Positions 16,707-26,337 are shown, counted from the stretch's first letter. The stretch is 64,000 nucleotides of DNA from G963691885 sp963691885 (GCA_963691885.1 OY829843.1:1550001-1614000), one strand, 5' to 3'. The notes: a model not told the origin generated them from the letters alone. Program-made: numbers and translations.

Positions 16707-17429
16707 ATGCATCGTTTTGCCAATCCGACACGCTTCTTACGGATCTCTAACGCGGTCCTGCCCTTTGCCGCGATCGGCACTGTGATTCTTGTTCTGCTCG
16801 GCCTGTATTACGGGTTGTGGAATTCCCCTGCTGATTACCAGCAGGGCGACACCGTCCGCATAATGTATATCCACGTTCCTTCGGCTTACATGGCGGTCAT
16901 GGTATACGGGATTATTGCGACCTGCTCTGCCAGTCTGTTGATCTGGAAACACCCGCTGGCAGAATTGATCGCCCGGGCAAGCGCGCCGGTTGGTCTGGCC
17001 TTTACCTTCCTGTGTCTGGCGACAGGCTCCATTTGGGGTAAGCCAATGTGGGGGACCTGGTGGGTCTGGGATGCCCGCCTGACATCCGTCCTGATCATGT
17101 TCTTTCTTTATGCCGGTTACATGGCGCTCTCAAACGCCTTTGACGAACCCGGCCGCGGCAACAAACCGGCCGCCATTCTGGCTCTGGTCGGTGTTGTAAA
17201 CCTGCCGATCATCAAATTCTCGGTCGACTGGTGGAACACATTGCATCAACCCGCCAGCATCATCCGGCTTGACGGACCGAGCATCGCGGCAGAGATGCTG
17301 ACGCCGCTTTTTCTGATGATGGGGGCGTTTACCACCTTCTATCTGACGCTTCTGGCCCTGCGCCTTCGGTCAGAGATCGCGGCGGCACGACTGCGAAACG
17401 CAATGATGACCGGACAGGTGGAAGCGTAA
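16707..17429 (+). CDS. ccmC: Haem handling protein CcmC
   Basis: This is a 240-residue membrane protein that loads haem onto CcmE at the periplasmic face. The tryptophan-rich WWD domain (WGKPMWGTWWVWDARLTSV, about residues 110-128) is intact. It overlaps the first base of ccmD (position 17429). Confidence 0.95.
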   Translation: MHRFANPTRFLRISNAVLPFAAIGTVILVLLGLYYGLWNSPADYQQGDTVRIMYIHVPSAYMAVMVYGIIATCSASLLIWKHPLAELIARASAPVGLAFTFLCLATGSIWGKPMWGTWWVWDARLTSVLIMFFLYAGYMALSNAFDEPGRGNKPAAILALVGVVNLPIIKFSVDWWNTLHQPASIIRLDGPSIAAEMLTPLFLMMGAFTTFYLTLLALRLRSEIAAARLRNAMMTGQVEA

Positions 17430-17644
17430 TGGGCGAATTTTTGGCAATGGGGGGCCACGGGGCCTATATCTGGGCATGCTACGGTCTGGCAGCGCTTGTC
17501 ATGATCTGGCTGCTTGTCGCGTCAATCCGGACAATGCGAAACCGGGAAACCATGGTGGCCGCCCTGCGCCAGAACAAGAGCAATCACAGCGCCCCTGAAG
17601 CGGCCAATCCCACCAACAAGACCCAAACTGTGGAGCAGAATTAA
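17429..17644 (+). CDS. ccmD: Haem exporter small subunit CcmD
   Basis: This is a 71-residue single-pass membrane protein (GAYIWACYGLAALVMIWLLVASI) with a basic, polar tail. CcmD is needed to release haem-bound CcmE from the CcmABC complex. It shares single bases with both neighbours (17429 and 17644), showing strong coupling. Confidence 0.92.
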   Translation: MGEFLAMGGHGAYIWACYGLAALVMIWLLVASIRTMRNRETMVAALRQNKSNHSAPEAANPTNKTQTVEQN

Positions 17645-18111
17645 TGCTGAAAGGTGCGGCCCGCAAACAGCGTCGGATGACCATTGTTTTCGCTGGCGTC
17701 TTTATGCTGGGGATCGCGGTCGGGTTATCACTCTGGGCGTTGGGTGAGGGGATCGATCATTTCTATGGCCCGACCGAGGTTGTTGAAAACGCGGTCGAAC
17801 CCGGTGACCGTTTCCGTCTGGGTGGCATGGTGGAAGAGGGCAGCCGTCGACAGGACGGCGCAACCGTTCAGTTCCGCGTCACCGATATGAACGAATCCGT
17901 CGAGGTCGTCTATACGGGTATTCTGCCCAGCCTGTTTCGCGAAGGTCAGGGCGTTGTCACCAACGGTGTACTCGACGAAAACGGCGTCTTCCAGGCCGCT
18001 GAAGTCCTCGCCAAACATGACGAGAATTACATGCCGGCCGAGGCGGTTGAAGCCATGAAGCGCGCCGGAACCTGGAAAGAATCGAGCAGCGATGCGGGAG
18101 CAACACAATAA
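17644..18111 (+). CDS. ccmE: Haem chaperone CcmE
   Basis: This is a 155-residue periplasmic haem chaperone anchored by an N-terminal membrane segment (about residues 13-33). His125 in the HDENYMP motif is the residue that binds haem covalently in this family, with Tyr129 nearby. It carries haem from CcmC to the CcmF/H ligase. Confidence 0.95.
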   Translation: MLKGAARKQRRMTIVFAGVFMLGIAVGLSLWALGEGIDHFYGPTEVVENAVEPGDRFRLGGMVEEGSRRQDGATVQFRVTDMNESVEVVYTGILPSLFREGQGVVTNGVLDENGVFQAAEVLAKHDENYMPAEAVEAMKRAGTWKESSSDAGATQ

Positions 18112-20141
18112 TGATTGAGGGTGTAAGCATTGCCGAGATTGGGCATTTTGCCCTGATCCTGGCCCTTCTGGTTGCCGTCGTTCAGTCCGTTGTTCCCCTG
18201 GTGGGCGCGCAACAGGGTAACGGCCCGATGATGGCGCTGGCGCCGTCAACGGCTGTTGCACAATTGCTGATGCTGCTGATCTCCTTTGCGGCACTCACCA
18301 CGGCCTTCGTGACGAGTGACTTCTCTGTCGTGAATGTTTACCAGAATTCCCATTCCCTGAAGCCGATGCTCTATAAAGTTTCCGGCGTTTGGGGAAACCA
18401 TGAAGGGTCATTGCTCCTCTGGGTCACCGTACTCGCCCTGTTTGGCGCGATGGTCGCCTGGTTCGGCCGAAACCTGCCACCCGGACTAAAGGCACGCACG
18501 TTGGCCGTACAGGCGATGATCTCCGTCGGGTTCCTGCTCTTTATGCTACTGACATCCAATCCGTTTGACCGGGTTTTCCCCGCGCCGCTGGAAGGGCGTG
18601 ACCTGAACCCGCTGCTGCAGGATCCGGGCCTCGCGTTTCATCCGCCCATGCTCTATATCGGCTATGTCGGGCTGTCGATTTCATTTTCCTTTGCGGTTGC
18701 CGCATTGATTGAGGGCAAGGTCGATGCAGCCTGGGCGCGCTACGTCCGCCCCTGGACTTTGCTTGCCTGGGCCTTTCTGACCGGTGGCATCGGTCTTGGT
18801 TCCTGGTGGGCCTATTACGAGTTGGGCTGGGGCGGTTTCTGGTTCTGGGATCCGGTTGAAAACGCATCCTTCATGCCCTGGCTTGCAGCGACAGCCCTGC
18901 TGCATTCTGCAATCGTTGTTGAAAAGCGGGACACGCTGAAGAGCTGGACCATCCTGCTCGCCATCATTGGTTTCTCGCTCAGCCTGATCGGGACCTTCCT
19001 CGTCCGTTCCGGCATTTTGACCTCGGTGCATGCTTTTGCATCCGACCCGGATCGCGGTGTATTTATTCTGTTGCTGATGATATTGGCAATTGGCGGATCA
19101 TTGGCGCTCTACGCATGGCGCGCACCGAAACTGCAGGGCGGCGGATTGTTCCGCCCGGTCAGCCGAGAGGGCGCGTTGGTTCTGAACAACCTCTTGCTGA
19201 CGACAGCGACCGCAACGGTTTTTGTCGGCACGCTCTATCCAATCTTCCTGGAGGTCATGGGCGGGTCCAAGATTTCTGTCGGCCCTCCCTTTTACAACAT
19301 GACCTTTGTGCCGCTTGTCCTGCCGTTGTTGCTGGCGCTCGGCATAGGCCCCTTTCTGTCCTGGAAACGGGCAGATCTATGGGCGGTGATGGGCCGGCTC
19401 AAAATCGCGATGGCGATTACGGCGGTTGTCATCGCGATCACGATTGTCCTGATGCTGGGGGATAGCGGTTATGCGATGCTGGGATTGGCCTTCGCCGCCT
19501 GGCTGATCGTCTCCTCCACGTTTGAAGTTTTGACGCGGGCCGGACTGGGCAAAACATCTTTTGCCAATGTGCCGCGTCGCCTGTTTGGCCTGCCCCGTGC
19601 GGCTTGGGGAATGACGCTGGCCCATATGGGGGTCGGGGTTTTGGTTGCCGGGGCCACGGGTGCGTCATTGATGACAACAGAGGTCATCAGCGTGGTTCGA
19701 CCGGGCGAGAGTGTCGAAGTAGATCACTATCAGTTTGAATTCCAGGGCCTCGAAGAGGTTGAGGGACCAAACTACATTGCGCTGCGCGGCACCTTCCATA
19801 TCAAGACGGAATCCGGGGATCTGGTATCTATCCTGCAACCGGAGAACCGCCGTTATCTCGCATCAGGTCAGCAAACAACCGAAGCTGCGATCCGGTCCGG
19901 GTTGACCCGTGATGTTTACGTCGCACTCGGCGATCCTTCCGGTCCCGACGGCATCACGGTACGGGCCTATCGCAAACCGTTTGCCCCCTGGCTGTGGTAC
20001 GGCACGGCCCTGATGATGCTGGGCGGGTTCGTTTCGCTTAGCGACCGACGGCTACGGATCGGTGCCCCGAAACGCAGCAATCAGGCAGGCGGTGGCACCC
20101 CCGCCGATGTCAGAGGCAGCGCACCCGCACCAGCGGAATAA
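18111..20141 (+). CDS. ccmF: Haem lyase CcmF
   Basis: This is a 676-residue polytopic membrane protein of the haem-copper/CcmF family that attaches haem to apocytochrome c with CcmH and CcmI. The WWD domain WGGFWFWDPVENASFMPWL is near residues 240-258, and a large periplasmic domain (EDVISV to RAYRKPFAPW) comes before the last membrane segment. Length is normal. It overlaps ccmE by one base. Confidence 0.96.
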   Translation: MIEGVSIAEIGHFALILALLVAVVQSVVPLVGAQQGNGPMMALAPSTAVAQLLMLLISFAALTTAFVTSDFSVVNVYQNSHSLKPMLYKVSGVWGNHEGSLLLWVTVLALFGAMVAWFGRNLPPGLKARTLAVQAMISVGFLLFMLLTSNPFDRVFPAPLEGRDLNPLLQDPGLAFHPPMLYIGYVGLSISFSFAVAALIEGKVDAAWARYVRPWTLLAWAFLTGGIGLGSWWAYYELGWGGFWFWDPVENASFMPWLAATALLHSAIVVEKRDTLKSWTILLAIIGFSLSLIGTFLVRSGILTSVHAFASDPDRGVFILLLMILAIGGSLALYAWRAPKLQGGGLFRPVSREGALVLNNLLLTTATATVFVGTLYPIFLEVMGGSKISVGPPFYNMTFVPLVLPLLLALGIGPFLSWKRADLWAVMGRLKIAMAITAVVIAITIVLMLGDSGYAMLGLAFAAWLIVSSTFEVLTRAGLGKTSFANVPRRLFGLPRAAWGMTLAHMGVGVLVAGATGASLMTTEVISVVRPGESVEVDHYQFEFQGLEEVEGPNYIALRGTFHIKTESGDLVSILQPENRRYLASGQQTTEAAIRSGLTRDVYVALGDPSGPDGITVRAYRKPFAPWLWYGTALMMLGGFVSLSDRRLRIGAPKRSNQAGGGTPADVRGSAPAPAE

Positions 20142-20180
20142 TGTCGGGACCGGATGACGGTGTAAGAGGAAAATATCGTA

Positions 20181-20714
20181 ATGATGAAACGCCTGATATT
20201 CCTGCTGCCGCTGGTTCTGTTCGGCACGCTGGCCGGTTACTTCTTCGCCCGTCTGGGGGATGACGTTACCACTGTTCCGTCAGCGCTAATCGATAAACCC
20301 GTTCCGCCGATCGAGACTGTTGCACTTCTCGAGGGCAAACCCGGCGTCAGCGCGGCGGATTTCAAAGGCGAACCAAAAATCCTGAACGTCTGGGCATCAT
20401 GGTGCATTCCCTGTAGAGCAGAACATCCGCTCATCACCCGCTTGGCACGGGATACAGGCATCCCGGTTCTCGGCCTCAACTACAAGGACCGACAAGGGGC
20501 GGCCATTGCCTGGCTGGACGAGTTGGGAGACCCGTATCACGCCATCGGTTATGATCAGTCCGGGCGCGCGGGGATTGAACTTGGCGTCTATGGCGTGCCT
20601 GAGACCTACGTCACAGACAAGGATGGGCGCATTCGATACAAACGCGTCGGTCCGGTCACTCCGGAAATTTTGGAGGAAGAAATTCTTCCGCTGATCAGGG
20701 AATTGTCGAAATGA
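20181..20714 (+). CDS. ccmG: Periplasmic thioredoxin CcmG/DsbE
   Basis: This is a 177-residue membrane-anchored thioredoxin-fold protein that keeps apocytochrome c thiols reduced. The active site WCIPC has Cys75 and Cys78, and the cis-proline segment YGVPETYV is present. It overlaps the next gene by four bases (ATGA). Confidence 0.95.
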   Translation: MMKRLIFLLPLVLFGTLAGYFFARLGDDVTTVPSALIDKPVPPIETVALLEGKPGVSAADFKGEPKILNVWASWCIPCRAEHPLITRLARDTGIPVLGLNYKDRQGAAIAWLDELGDPYHAIGYDQSGRAGIELGVYGVPETYVTDKDGRIRYKRVGPVTPEILEEEILPLIRELSK

Positions 20715-21247
20715 AGTCGGTTCTGATCTCAGCCCTTTTCGCGCTGGTCGTGGTCTCTGGTATGAGCGGCCCCTCCCTCGCGGTTGAGCCTGACGAAATT
20801 CTGGATGATCCGGTCCTCGAACAACGCGCCCGGGAATTGTCCAAAGGGTTGCGCTGTCTTGTCTGTCAGAACCAGTCCATTGATGACAGCAATGCGGAAC
20901 TGGCGCGGGACCTTCGCATCATTGTTCGGGAACGCCTGACCGCTGGCGACAGTGATGAGGAAACAATGGATTACATTGTCGCCCGCTATGGCGATTATGT
21001 GCTGCTTAAACCGCCGGTAAATGCGGGGACGCTTGGCTTGTGGCTGGGCCCGTTTCTCATACTGATCGTTGCCGGTATCGCTGTTTTCTTTTTCCTGCGC
21101 GGACGGTCACAGGCTTTTGCGACCCAGGGGGCCGGTGCCGAAAGCACCGATACAGGACGCGCGCTTGATGCGGCGGAAACAGCGCGTCTAAACGCCCTGT
21201 TGGGCGAAGACGCCGATAAGACCAATTCAAAGAAAGACTCGTCATGA
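20711..21247 (+). CDS. ccmH: Cytochrome c maturation protein CcmH
   Basis: This is a 178-residue CcmH with a signal peptide, the thiol motif LRCLVCQNQ (Cys49 and Cys52) and a C-terminal membrane segment ([18 protein letters not shown]). It reduces and presents apocytochrome c to CcmF. It overlaps ccmI by four bases. Confidence 0.95.
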   Translation: MKSVLISALFALVVVSGMSGPSLAVEPDEILDDPVLEQRARELSKGLRCLVCQNQSIDDSNAELARDLRIIVRERLTAGDSDEETMDYIVARYGDYVLLKPPVNAGTLGLWLGPFLILIVAGIAVFFFLRGRSQAFATQGAGAESTDTGRALDAAETARLNALLGEDADKTNSKKDSS

Positions 21248-23001
21248 TTTTCTGGGTACTGGCGGCGCTGATGACAGTGCTGGTCCTTTTCATTGTGACG
21301 CGCCCGCTTTTTAAAGCGGGTAACGATCTGCGTAATGCGGCGGCTTATGACGTCGAGGTTTATAAAAGCCAGATTGGCGAAGTTGATCGGGAACTGGAAG
21401 AAGGGGTTATCAACACTGCAGAGGCAGATGCAGCAAAGGCAGAGATCGCGCGCCGCCTTCTTGCGGCCGACAGCCGGGCGAGCGGCACTGATGGTGAGAT
21501 TTCAAATAAGGCCGGAAAGACCGGTATCTTCGTTGGACTTGCCGTCAGTGCGACGGTCGCGGTAGGCACTCTTTTAATCTACCTTCAACTCGGCCTACCG
21601 GGTGCGCCCGATCTACCCTATGCCGCCCGTGAGGCGGAACGGGAACAGGCCCGCGCGGCGACGGAGCGAGACACCGGTAATCTTGAGCAGATGGCCGATC
21701 GCCTTGCGCAACGGTTGGCCGACGATCCAGGCAATCTCGATAACACGCTTCTTCTGGCCCGTACCTATATGACAATTGGCAGCTTTGACCGGGCCTCTGC
21801 CACCTTCCGGCGCGCGGCAGAGCTGGACCCGAATGATGCTGACATTCAAAGCGCGCTGGGTGAAGCGCTGGTGTTCTGGGCGGACGGCATCGTAACGGAC
21901 GAGGCTATGATCACCTTTGAACGGGTTCTGACAATGGGTGGAGAATCCGTGCCGCGCGCGGCCTTCTATCTCGCGGAAGGAAATTATCAGCAGGGTTTCA
22001 GACAGGAAGCCCTGGACGGATGGGTTCAACTCGCTAATCAAGGATCCCCAACTGATCCATGGTTTCCGGCCGTTCGGGAACGGATTGTGACCGTTGCAGA
22101 CGAGCTTGGTGTGGACCCGGATGAACTGGTCGCGCCCCTGCCAGAAGCGCCGCAGGTCGCCACCGCACCATCCGGATCATCCGCTCCCGGACCAACGGCG
22201 GAAGACATTGAGGCAGCCCAGGAACTCTCGGAGGTGGAGCGGCAAGCCATGATCCGCGGGATGGTCGACAATCTCGCCTTGAAAATGCAAGACAATCCGA
22301 TGGATTTTCAGGGTTGGATGCGCCTGATCCGGGCGCGGGCCGTACTGGGTGAAAAAGATCAGGCTGAGGCCGATCTTTCAACAGCGCTCTCCGCGTTTTC
22401 ACGGGCACCGATCCCACGGGCACAGCTCGTTTCCCTGGCCCAAGAGATGGAGCTTGACCTGCCGGAGGGATTTGCCGCGCCGGAACAAACCCAACAGCAA
22501 GCAGCTCCCGGACCAAGCCCGGAGCAAATGGCCGCGGCACAGGAAATGTCCGACGAGGACCGTGAAGCGATGATCGCGGGAATGGTCGAAGGACTCGCAG
22601 CCCGGCTGGAAGATGACCCGAACGATCTGGAGGGTTGGATGCGTCTTGCCCGGTCTTACAATGTCCTTGGACGTCCGGCCGACGCCTATAATGCCCTGGT
22701 GACCGCAGGTCAGACATTTCCAAACGATACCCGCATTTTGCTGCTTCAGGGCCGGATCCTGCGATCCAGTCAGGCCACGGAAGACGCAGAAGCTGCCCTG
22801 GCTGTTAACAACCGAGTACTCGAACTCGACCCCGATAATATTGAAGCTTTATGGTTTGCGGCACTCAATGATATGGCCACTGGCAACAGAGACGGCGCAG
22901 CGACGAAGTTTGACCGCGCCATTGCAGGTCTTCCGGAGGGGTCAGAAGACCGAAAAGCGTTGGAAACCCAGCGCGATCGCCTTTTGAGCATGCAACCCTG
23001 A
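21244..23001 (+). CDS. ccmI: Apocytochrome c chaperone CcmI
   Basis: This is a 585-residue CcmI-type protein with two membrane segments in the first 120 residues and a periplasmic TPR region. It holds apocytochrome c for ligation. Beyond the usual TPR block it contains two related units of about 115 residues, each starting with a proline-rich linker and then (L/M)S(E/D)-x2-(R)-x-AMI-x-GMV-x-(N/G)LA, then GWMRL. This suggests an internal duplication and explains a length greater than CcmI proteins of about 400 residues. It ends the ccm cluster. Confidence 0.9.
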   Translation: MIFWVLAALMTVLVLFIVTRPLFKAGNDLRNAAAYDVEVYKSQIGEVDRELEEGVINTAEADAAKAEIARRLLAADSRASGTDGEISNKAGKTGIFVGLAVSATVAVGTLLIYLQLGLPGAPDLPYAAREAEREQARAATERDTGNLEQMADRLAQRLADDPGNLDNTLLLARTYMTIGSFDRASATFRRAAELDPNDADIQSALGEALVFWADGIVTDEAMITFERVLTMGGESVPRAAFYLAEGNYQQGFRQEALDGWVQLANQGSPTDPWFPAVRERIVTVADELGVDPDELVAPLPEAPQVATAPSGSSAPGPTAEDIEAAQELSEVERQAMIRGMVDNLALKMQDNPMDFQGWMRLIRARAVLGEKDQAEADLSTALSAFSRAPIPRAQLVSLAQEMELDLPEGFAAPEQTQQQAAPGPSPEQMAAAQEMSDEDREAMIAGMVEGLAARLEDDPNDLEGWMRLARSYNVLGRPADAYNALVTAGQTFPNDTRILLLQGRILRSSQATEDAEAALAVNNRVLELDPDNIEALWFAALNDMATGNRDGAATKFDRAIAGLPEGSEDRKALETQRDRLLSMQP

Positions 23002-23580
23002 TATCGCGGTAACATCCGTCTTACATCATATTCATCGTCCAAGCACGATTGTTCTGCTTCAATCAATTGTTACTGATTTGTTAAATTTTAGTTCTTATGA
23101 ATTAAATTTCACCCAAAGTAACAAATTTGTGTTGTGATGAATAACAGATTCCGTGTTAATCTGTGAATTAGGCTGTTTCTTAACCATAGGAGCACGCATA
23201 TTAGAACGTGCATACTATGATATGGTTAATTTCCATTAACCTAGCAGCATTTATTTTAGTTTTTTCTAATTTTTCATCCTTAATTTCTGTCAACCATCGC
23301 GCGAATTTATTAGAAAATTCTGTTATTTGATGGTTAATGCGTTTTTTATCAATATCTTGACATGAATGGAAAAGGTTAAAATTCATTAACCATAATTTTA
23401 AGACTCAAGATAATTGTGGTTAATAGGGGCATTGATCTAAGGATGCCTGCCTGTCTCCTCGACAATTTATGGTTAACAAATGTGGTGGTGAAACTGCAAA
23501 AAGCCCGAGAAATTAGACGGCGCAGTTTGTCACACACCTTCTCAGGGTCCGGTTAGAATGGCCATTTCTCACTATAAAGT
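23002..23580. other. AT-rich intergenic region with clustered TTAACCAT motifs
   Basis: This is a non-coding gap of about 580 bases, much richer in A+T than its surroundings, between the ccm cluster and the nitrile hydratase operon. Five perfect copies of TTAACCAT or its complement ATGGTTAA occur at 23180-23187, 23222-23229, 23330-23337, 23386-23393 and 23469-23476. Near copies are at 23236, 23373 and 23417. Two arrangements form dyads GGTTAA-N6-TTAACC (23224-23241 and 23374-23391). An inverted repeat AAACTGC/GCAGTTT (23491-23497 and 23522-23528) follows. TTAACCAT resembles the half-site reported for the cell-cycle regulator CtrA in alphaproteobacteria. Confidence 0.6.
23201..23386 (-). CDS. 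Possible 61-residue ORF in the AT-rich region
   Basis: This short minus-strand ORF gives a Lys/Ile/Asn-rich peptide (MNFNLFHSC at the start, then a charged region). Its start codon lies inside a GGTTAA-N6-TTAACC dyad. I do not recognise it. Composition can be explained by the low GC of the DNA, and no convincing ribosome binding site was found, so it may be chance. Confidence 0.15.
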   Translation of the reverse strand: MNFNLFHSCQDIDKKRINHQITEFSNKFARWLTEIKDEKLEKTKINAARLMEINHIIVCTF

Positions 23581-23912
23581 TTAAAGAAAAACAGGGGAGC
23601 CGTGTGGAGTGGCAAGATAAGCTTGTCGCCAGGCCTCTTTCCGGGCCGCGAGATGGCTCAATCCGGCAATGCCTTTCTCAGCCGCAAGGGTTTCCAGCGC
23701 GGTAAGCCAGTGCAGATAATAGGTATCCCCCAAATCCGGATCACCCGCCTGTTGGGCCCGCTTGATCTCTTGGGAGAGGGCGGTCGCCCATTCCGTCCAG
23801 GAAAACGCGCCCGCTTCATGCAGTGCCAGGGTTCCTGGAATACGGGTCCAGTATCGTCTCTCGGCAGGCTCTCAATCTCGTCAAGCAGTGCTGCCGTCTC
23901 AGGCCGGGTCAA
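23581..23912 (-). pseudogene. Nitrile hydratase activator (accessory) gene, frameshifted
   Basis: From TTG 23912, which overlaps the beta subunit stop, the frame reads [20 protein letters not shown] and reaches GPVFQEPW, the usual N-terminus of the nitrile hydratase accessory protein. It then runs into nonsense ending at 23658. The correct continuation is in another frame: LALHEAGAFSWTEWATAL, then GDPDLGDTYYLHWLTALE, and finally ATPHGSPVFL with a stop at 23583-23581. About seven to nine residues normally found between EPW and ALHE are missing, so a deletion of roughly 20-22 bases is likely. The family inserts cobalt into the alpha subunit, so loss should impair the enzyme unless another activator exists. 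Confidence 0.8.
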
Positions 23913-24564
23913 GATAGCTATCCCACAGATCTATATAAAGCGCCTGACTTTCCGCGCTATCGCCCCACAAATCACGTCCCTCAAAACGGACATTGTAGAG
24001 CGGTGCGCCAAAGATATCCCCTTCGGCAGAGCGATCGGGAAAGATATGCGACCCATAGAATTCTTGAACCACGCCGACATGTCCCCGGACATAACGCGGC
24101 GACCTGATATGACCCTTGGGGTTGACCAGCTTCACCCGCACCCTGTCTCCCACAGTAAATCTCGGCGGTGTGGACTCTGGCCGATCAGCCGGACTGCCGG
24201 CCTTTAGGACAGACTCAAGCTTTTCAAGTGTTAGGCAGTTTTGAGATGCCGCCGGCTTTTCCGACGTCATGGATTTCCCCGCCTTCAACTCTTCTGCCGT
24301 GACCAGACCTGCTTCCAACAGAAGCGTTTCCAGACCCGCCATCCAGTTCTCATAGTAGGAATTCCGCAGGTAATCGACAGGGTGTTGCCGTTCCCGTGCA
24401 AACCGTGATCTGTCGATAGACCATTGCCCCAGCGCCCCTGTCGCAACCGTCACCGCAAAGGCCCGTCTTTCCCATTCCGAATGGAACAAGGGTTCTTCGG
24501 TTTCTGCCTCAGGGTTTATGGCGCCAATTGATTGGGTTCCGCCAAGGTCATGCGCCCCGTTCAT
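23899..24564 (-). CDS. nthB: Nitrile hydratase beta subunit
   Basis: This is a 221-residue beta subunit of nitrile hydratase, which converts nitriles to amides. The start MNGAHDLGG, the [22 protein letters not shown] segment and the C-terminal SH3-like domain ([29 protein letters not shown], then [13 protein letters not shown]) are typical. It overlaps the alpha gene by four bases and the activator remnant by 14. Length is normal and no defect was seen. Confidence 0.93.
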   Translation of the reverse strand: MNGAHDLGGTQSIGAINPEAETEEPLFHSEWERRAFAVTVATGALGQWSIDRSRFARERQHPVDYLRNSYYENWMAGLETLLLEAGLVTAEELKAGKSMTSEKPAASQNCLTLEKLESVLKAGSPADRPESTPPRFTVGDRVRVKLVNPKGHIRSPRYVRGHVGVVQEFYGSHIFPDRSAEGDIFGAPLYNVRFEGRDLWGDSAESQALYIDLWDSYLDPA

Positions 24565-25238
24565 GCCGCGTCCCCGGATTTTGACTGACCAGGTGCAAGC
24601 GCTGTTTCCACCCCGATCATCGAATTCCGGGTGACCAGCGCAGCGAGCTCTTCCGCAGACCAGCCTTCTGTTCCCTCTGGCCTTTGTGGCAGAACCAGAT
24701 AGCGCATTTCAGAGGTCGAGTCCCAAACCCGGATTTCCACATCATCGGGAAGAGTTGTTCCAAATTCTTCCAGAACTGCCCGCGGCTCACTAACAGCACG
24801 CGCACGATATGGTGCCGCCTTGTACCATGTTGGCGGCAGACCAAGTACCGCCCAGGGATAGCAGGAACATAATGTGCAGACGACCAGGTTGTGAACCGCG
24901 TCCGTATTCTCGACGACACGCATATGTTCACCCTGACGACCGGTGAAATCCATTGAATGGATGGCAGCGGTCGCGTCTTTTTTGAGCCAGTCGTGGAAGT
25001 CTGGATCGGTCCAGGCCTGGGCGACAACTTTGGCACCGTTGCGAGGCCCGACCTTTGTCTCATAAGTCTCAATCAATTGATTCAACGCAGCAGGATCAAC
25101 CAGGCCCTTCTCAACAAGAAGGGATTCCAGTGCCATTGCCCTCAGCGCCGGATCAGGGGGCGGGTCGGTAAAGTTCTGATCATGGTGATGGTGGTGGTGG
25201 CCGGCGTCATGCGGATGGTTTTTTTCAGTGTCAGCCAT
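24561..25238 (-). CDS. nthA: Nitrile hydratase alpha subunit, cobalt type
   Basis: This is a 225-residue catalytic subunit. The metal-binding motif is VCTLCSC with Cys121, Cys124 and Cys126. Thr at the second position marks the cobalt type, whereas the iron type has Ser. The following [14 protein letters not shown] is conserved. The N-terminus carries six consecutive His (residues 14-19) in an otherwise disordered stretch, a likely native metal-binding tail. GAGG precedes the ATG with normal spacing. The gene starts 17 bases after the idnD-like gene, so the two may be co-transcribed. Confidence 0.95.
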   Translation of the reverse strand: MADTEKNHPHDAGHHHHHHDQNFTDPPPDPALRAMALESLLVEKGLVDPAALNQLIETYETKVGPRNGAKVVAQAWTDPDFHDWLKKDATAAIHSMDFTGRQGEHMRVVENTDAVHNLVVCTLCSCYPWAVLGLPPTWYKAAPYRARAVSEPRAVLEEFGTTLPDDVEIRVWDSTSEMRYLVLPQRPEGTEGWSAEELAALVTRNSMIGVETALAPGQSKSGDAA

Positions 25239-25255
25239 TGTTTTTCCTCACCTGG

Positions 25256-26287
25256 TCAATTGAACGCAATCTGCGTTTTCATCGCCGTGCTGCGGTCATT
25301 GGCAATCTGGAAGGCCTCTTCAGCCCGTTCCAGCGGCAGGGTGTGCGTGAGCACAGGGGAAACATCGATTTGACCGGTCTGCATCAAACGCACTGCCATG
25401 GCGAATTCTTCATGGAACCGGAAAGAGCCCCTGAGATCGAGTTCCTTCGCGGTTAATTGCATCATCGGGACAGCCATATCGCCACTCAAGCCGAGCTGCA
25501 TGATCACACCACGCGGCCGCATTGCCGCAATCCCGGCGGCCAGCGCCTGGGGGGAGCCTGAACATTCATACAGCACGTCAAAATAGCCCTTATCCGCACC
25601 ATAGGGCTCAAGCGCATCCGGCTCCTCCCCCATGTTGATGGTCCGGTCTGCACCAACCTTTTCCGCATAGGAAAGCGCATTGTTGGATAAGTCTGTCACC
25701 ACAATTTCCGCGGCCCCCGCGCAGCGCGCTGCAACAATCACCAGGGCCCCAATCGGTCCGCAGCCCGTAACCAGAACCCGCTTGCCCAGCAAGTCACCAG
25801 CACGCCGGGTTGCGTGCAAACCAACTGACAGAGGTTCGGCCATCGCGGCTTCACCAGCGCTCAAGCCCTCCGCCGCAACACATTGAGAGGCATCAACAAT
25901 CAATTCCTCCTGGAATGCGCCCTGAATATGGGGAAACGGCATTGCCGACCCATAGAACCGCATGTTCAGGCAATGGTTTGGCAATCCTTCATGACAGAAC
26001 CGGCAATTCCCACAAGGTCGGGATGGCGAGATCGAGATCAGCTCGCCCTCCTTCAGACCGGTGACCCCTTTCCCAAGTTCGGCAACCCGTCCGGAAACTT
26101 CATGGCCGAGCACCATCGGCTGTTTAAGGCGAACCGGTCCAAAACCGCCATGGTTGTAGTAGTGAAGATCAGAGCCGCAGATGCCACCGGCCGCAACCGA
26201 GATTTTTACCTCACCGGGTCCCGGGTCAACGGAATCAAGCTCATCAATCCGGAGATCTTTCGGGGCATGAATGACAATTGCGCGCAT
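25256..26287 (-). CDS. idnD: L-idonate 5-dehydrogenase (zinc alcohol dehydrogenase family)
   Basis: This is a 343-residue medium-chain dehydrogenase, the same length as E. coli IdnD. Catalytic zinc ligands Cys37, His61 and Glu62 and structural zinc ligands Cys92, Cys95, Cys98 and Cys106 are all present. The SDLHYYNHGGFGPVRLKQPM segment is characteristic of L-idonate 5-dehydrogenases, which make 5-ketogluconate. ATG 26287 is chosen over an upstream in-frame start because family proteins begin MRAIVIHAP. It is divergent from a gluconate 5-dehydrogenase-like gene, the next enzyme of the idonate route. Confidence 0.87.
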   Translation of the reverse strand: MRAIVIHAPKDLRIDELDSVDPGPGEVKISVAAGGICGSDLHYYNHGGFGPVRLKQPMVLGHEVSGRVAELGKGVTGLKEGELISISPSRPCGNCRFCHEGLPNHCLNMRFYGSAMPFPHIQGAFQEELIVDASQCVAAEGLSAGEAAMAEPLSVGLHATRRAGDLLGKRVLVTGCGPIGALVIVAARCAGAAEIVVTDLSNNALSYAEKVGADRTINMGEEPDALEPYGADKGYFDVLYECSGSPQALAAGIAAMRPRGVIMQLGLSGDMAVPMMQLTAKELDLRGSFRFHEEFAMAVRLMQTGQIDVSPVLTHTLPLERAEEAFQIANDRSTAMKTQIAFN

Positions 26288-26322
26288 GGTTTTGGCCGCC
26301 TCTGAAACTGGCTGTTGGTTGA

Positions 26323-26337
26323 CTATGCGAAGCATAG
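26323..26337. promoter_or_regulatory. LysR-type operator candidate between idnD and idnO
   Basis: CTATGC-GAA-GCATAG is a perfect dyad containing the T-N11-A pattern recognised by LysR-family regulators. It lies in the 108-base divergent promoter region, and a LysR gene is found just downstream of idnO. Confidence 0.5.

Noticed and set aside
23491..23528. AAACTGC/GCAGTTT inverted repeat as terminator of the nitrile hydratase operon
   Set aside because: The loop is 24 bases and no T-run follows on the minus strand.
23002..23580. Chromosomal replication origin
   Set aside because: The AT-rich island and CtrA-like motifs are suggestive, but no clear DnaA boxes and none of the usual origin-linked genes are nearby.
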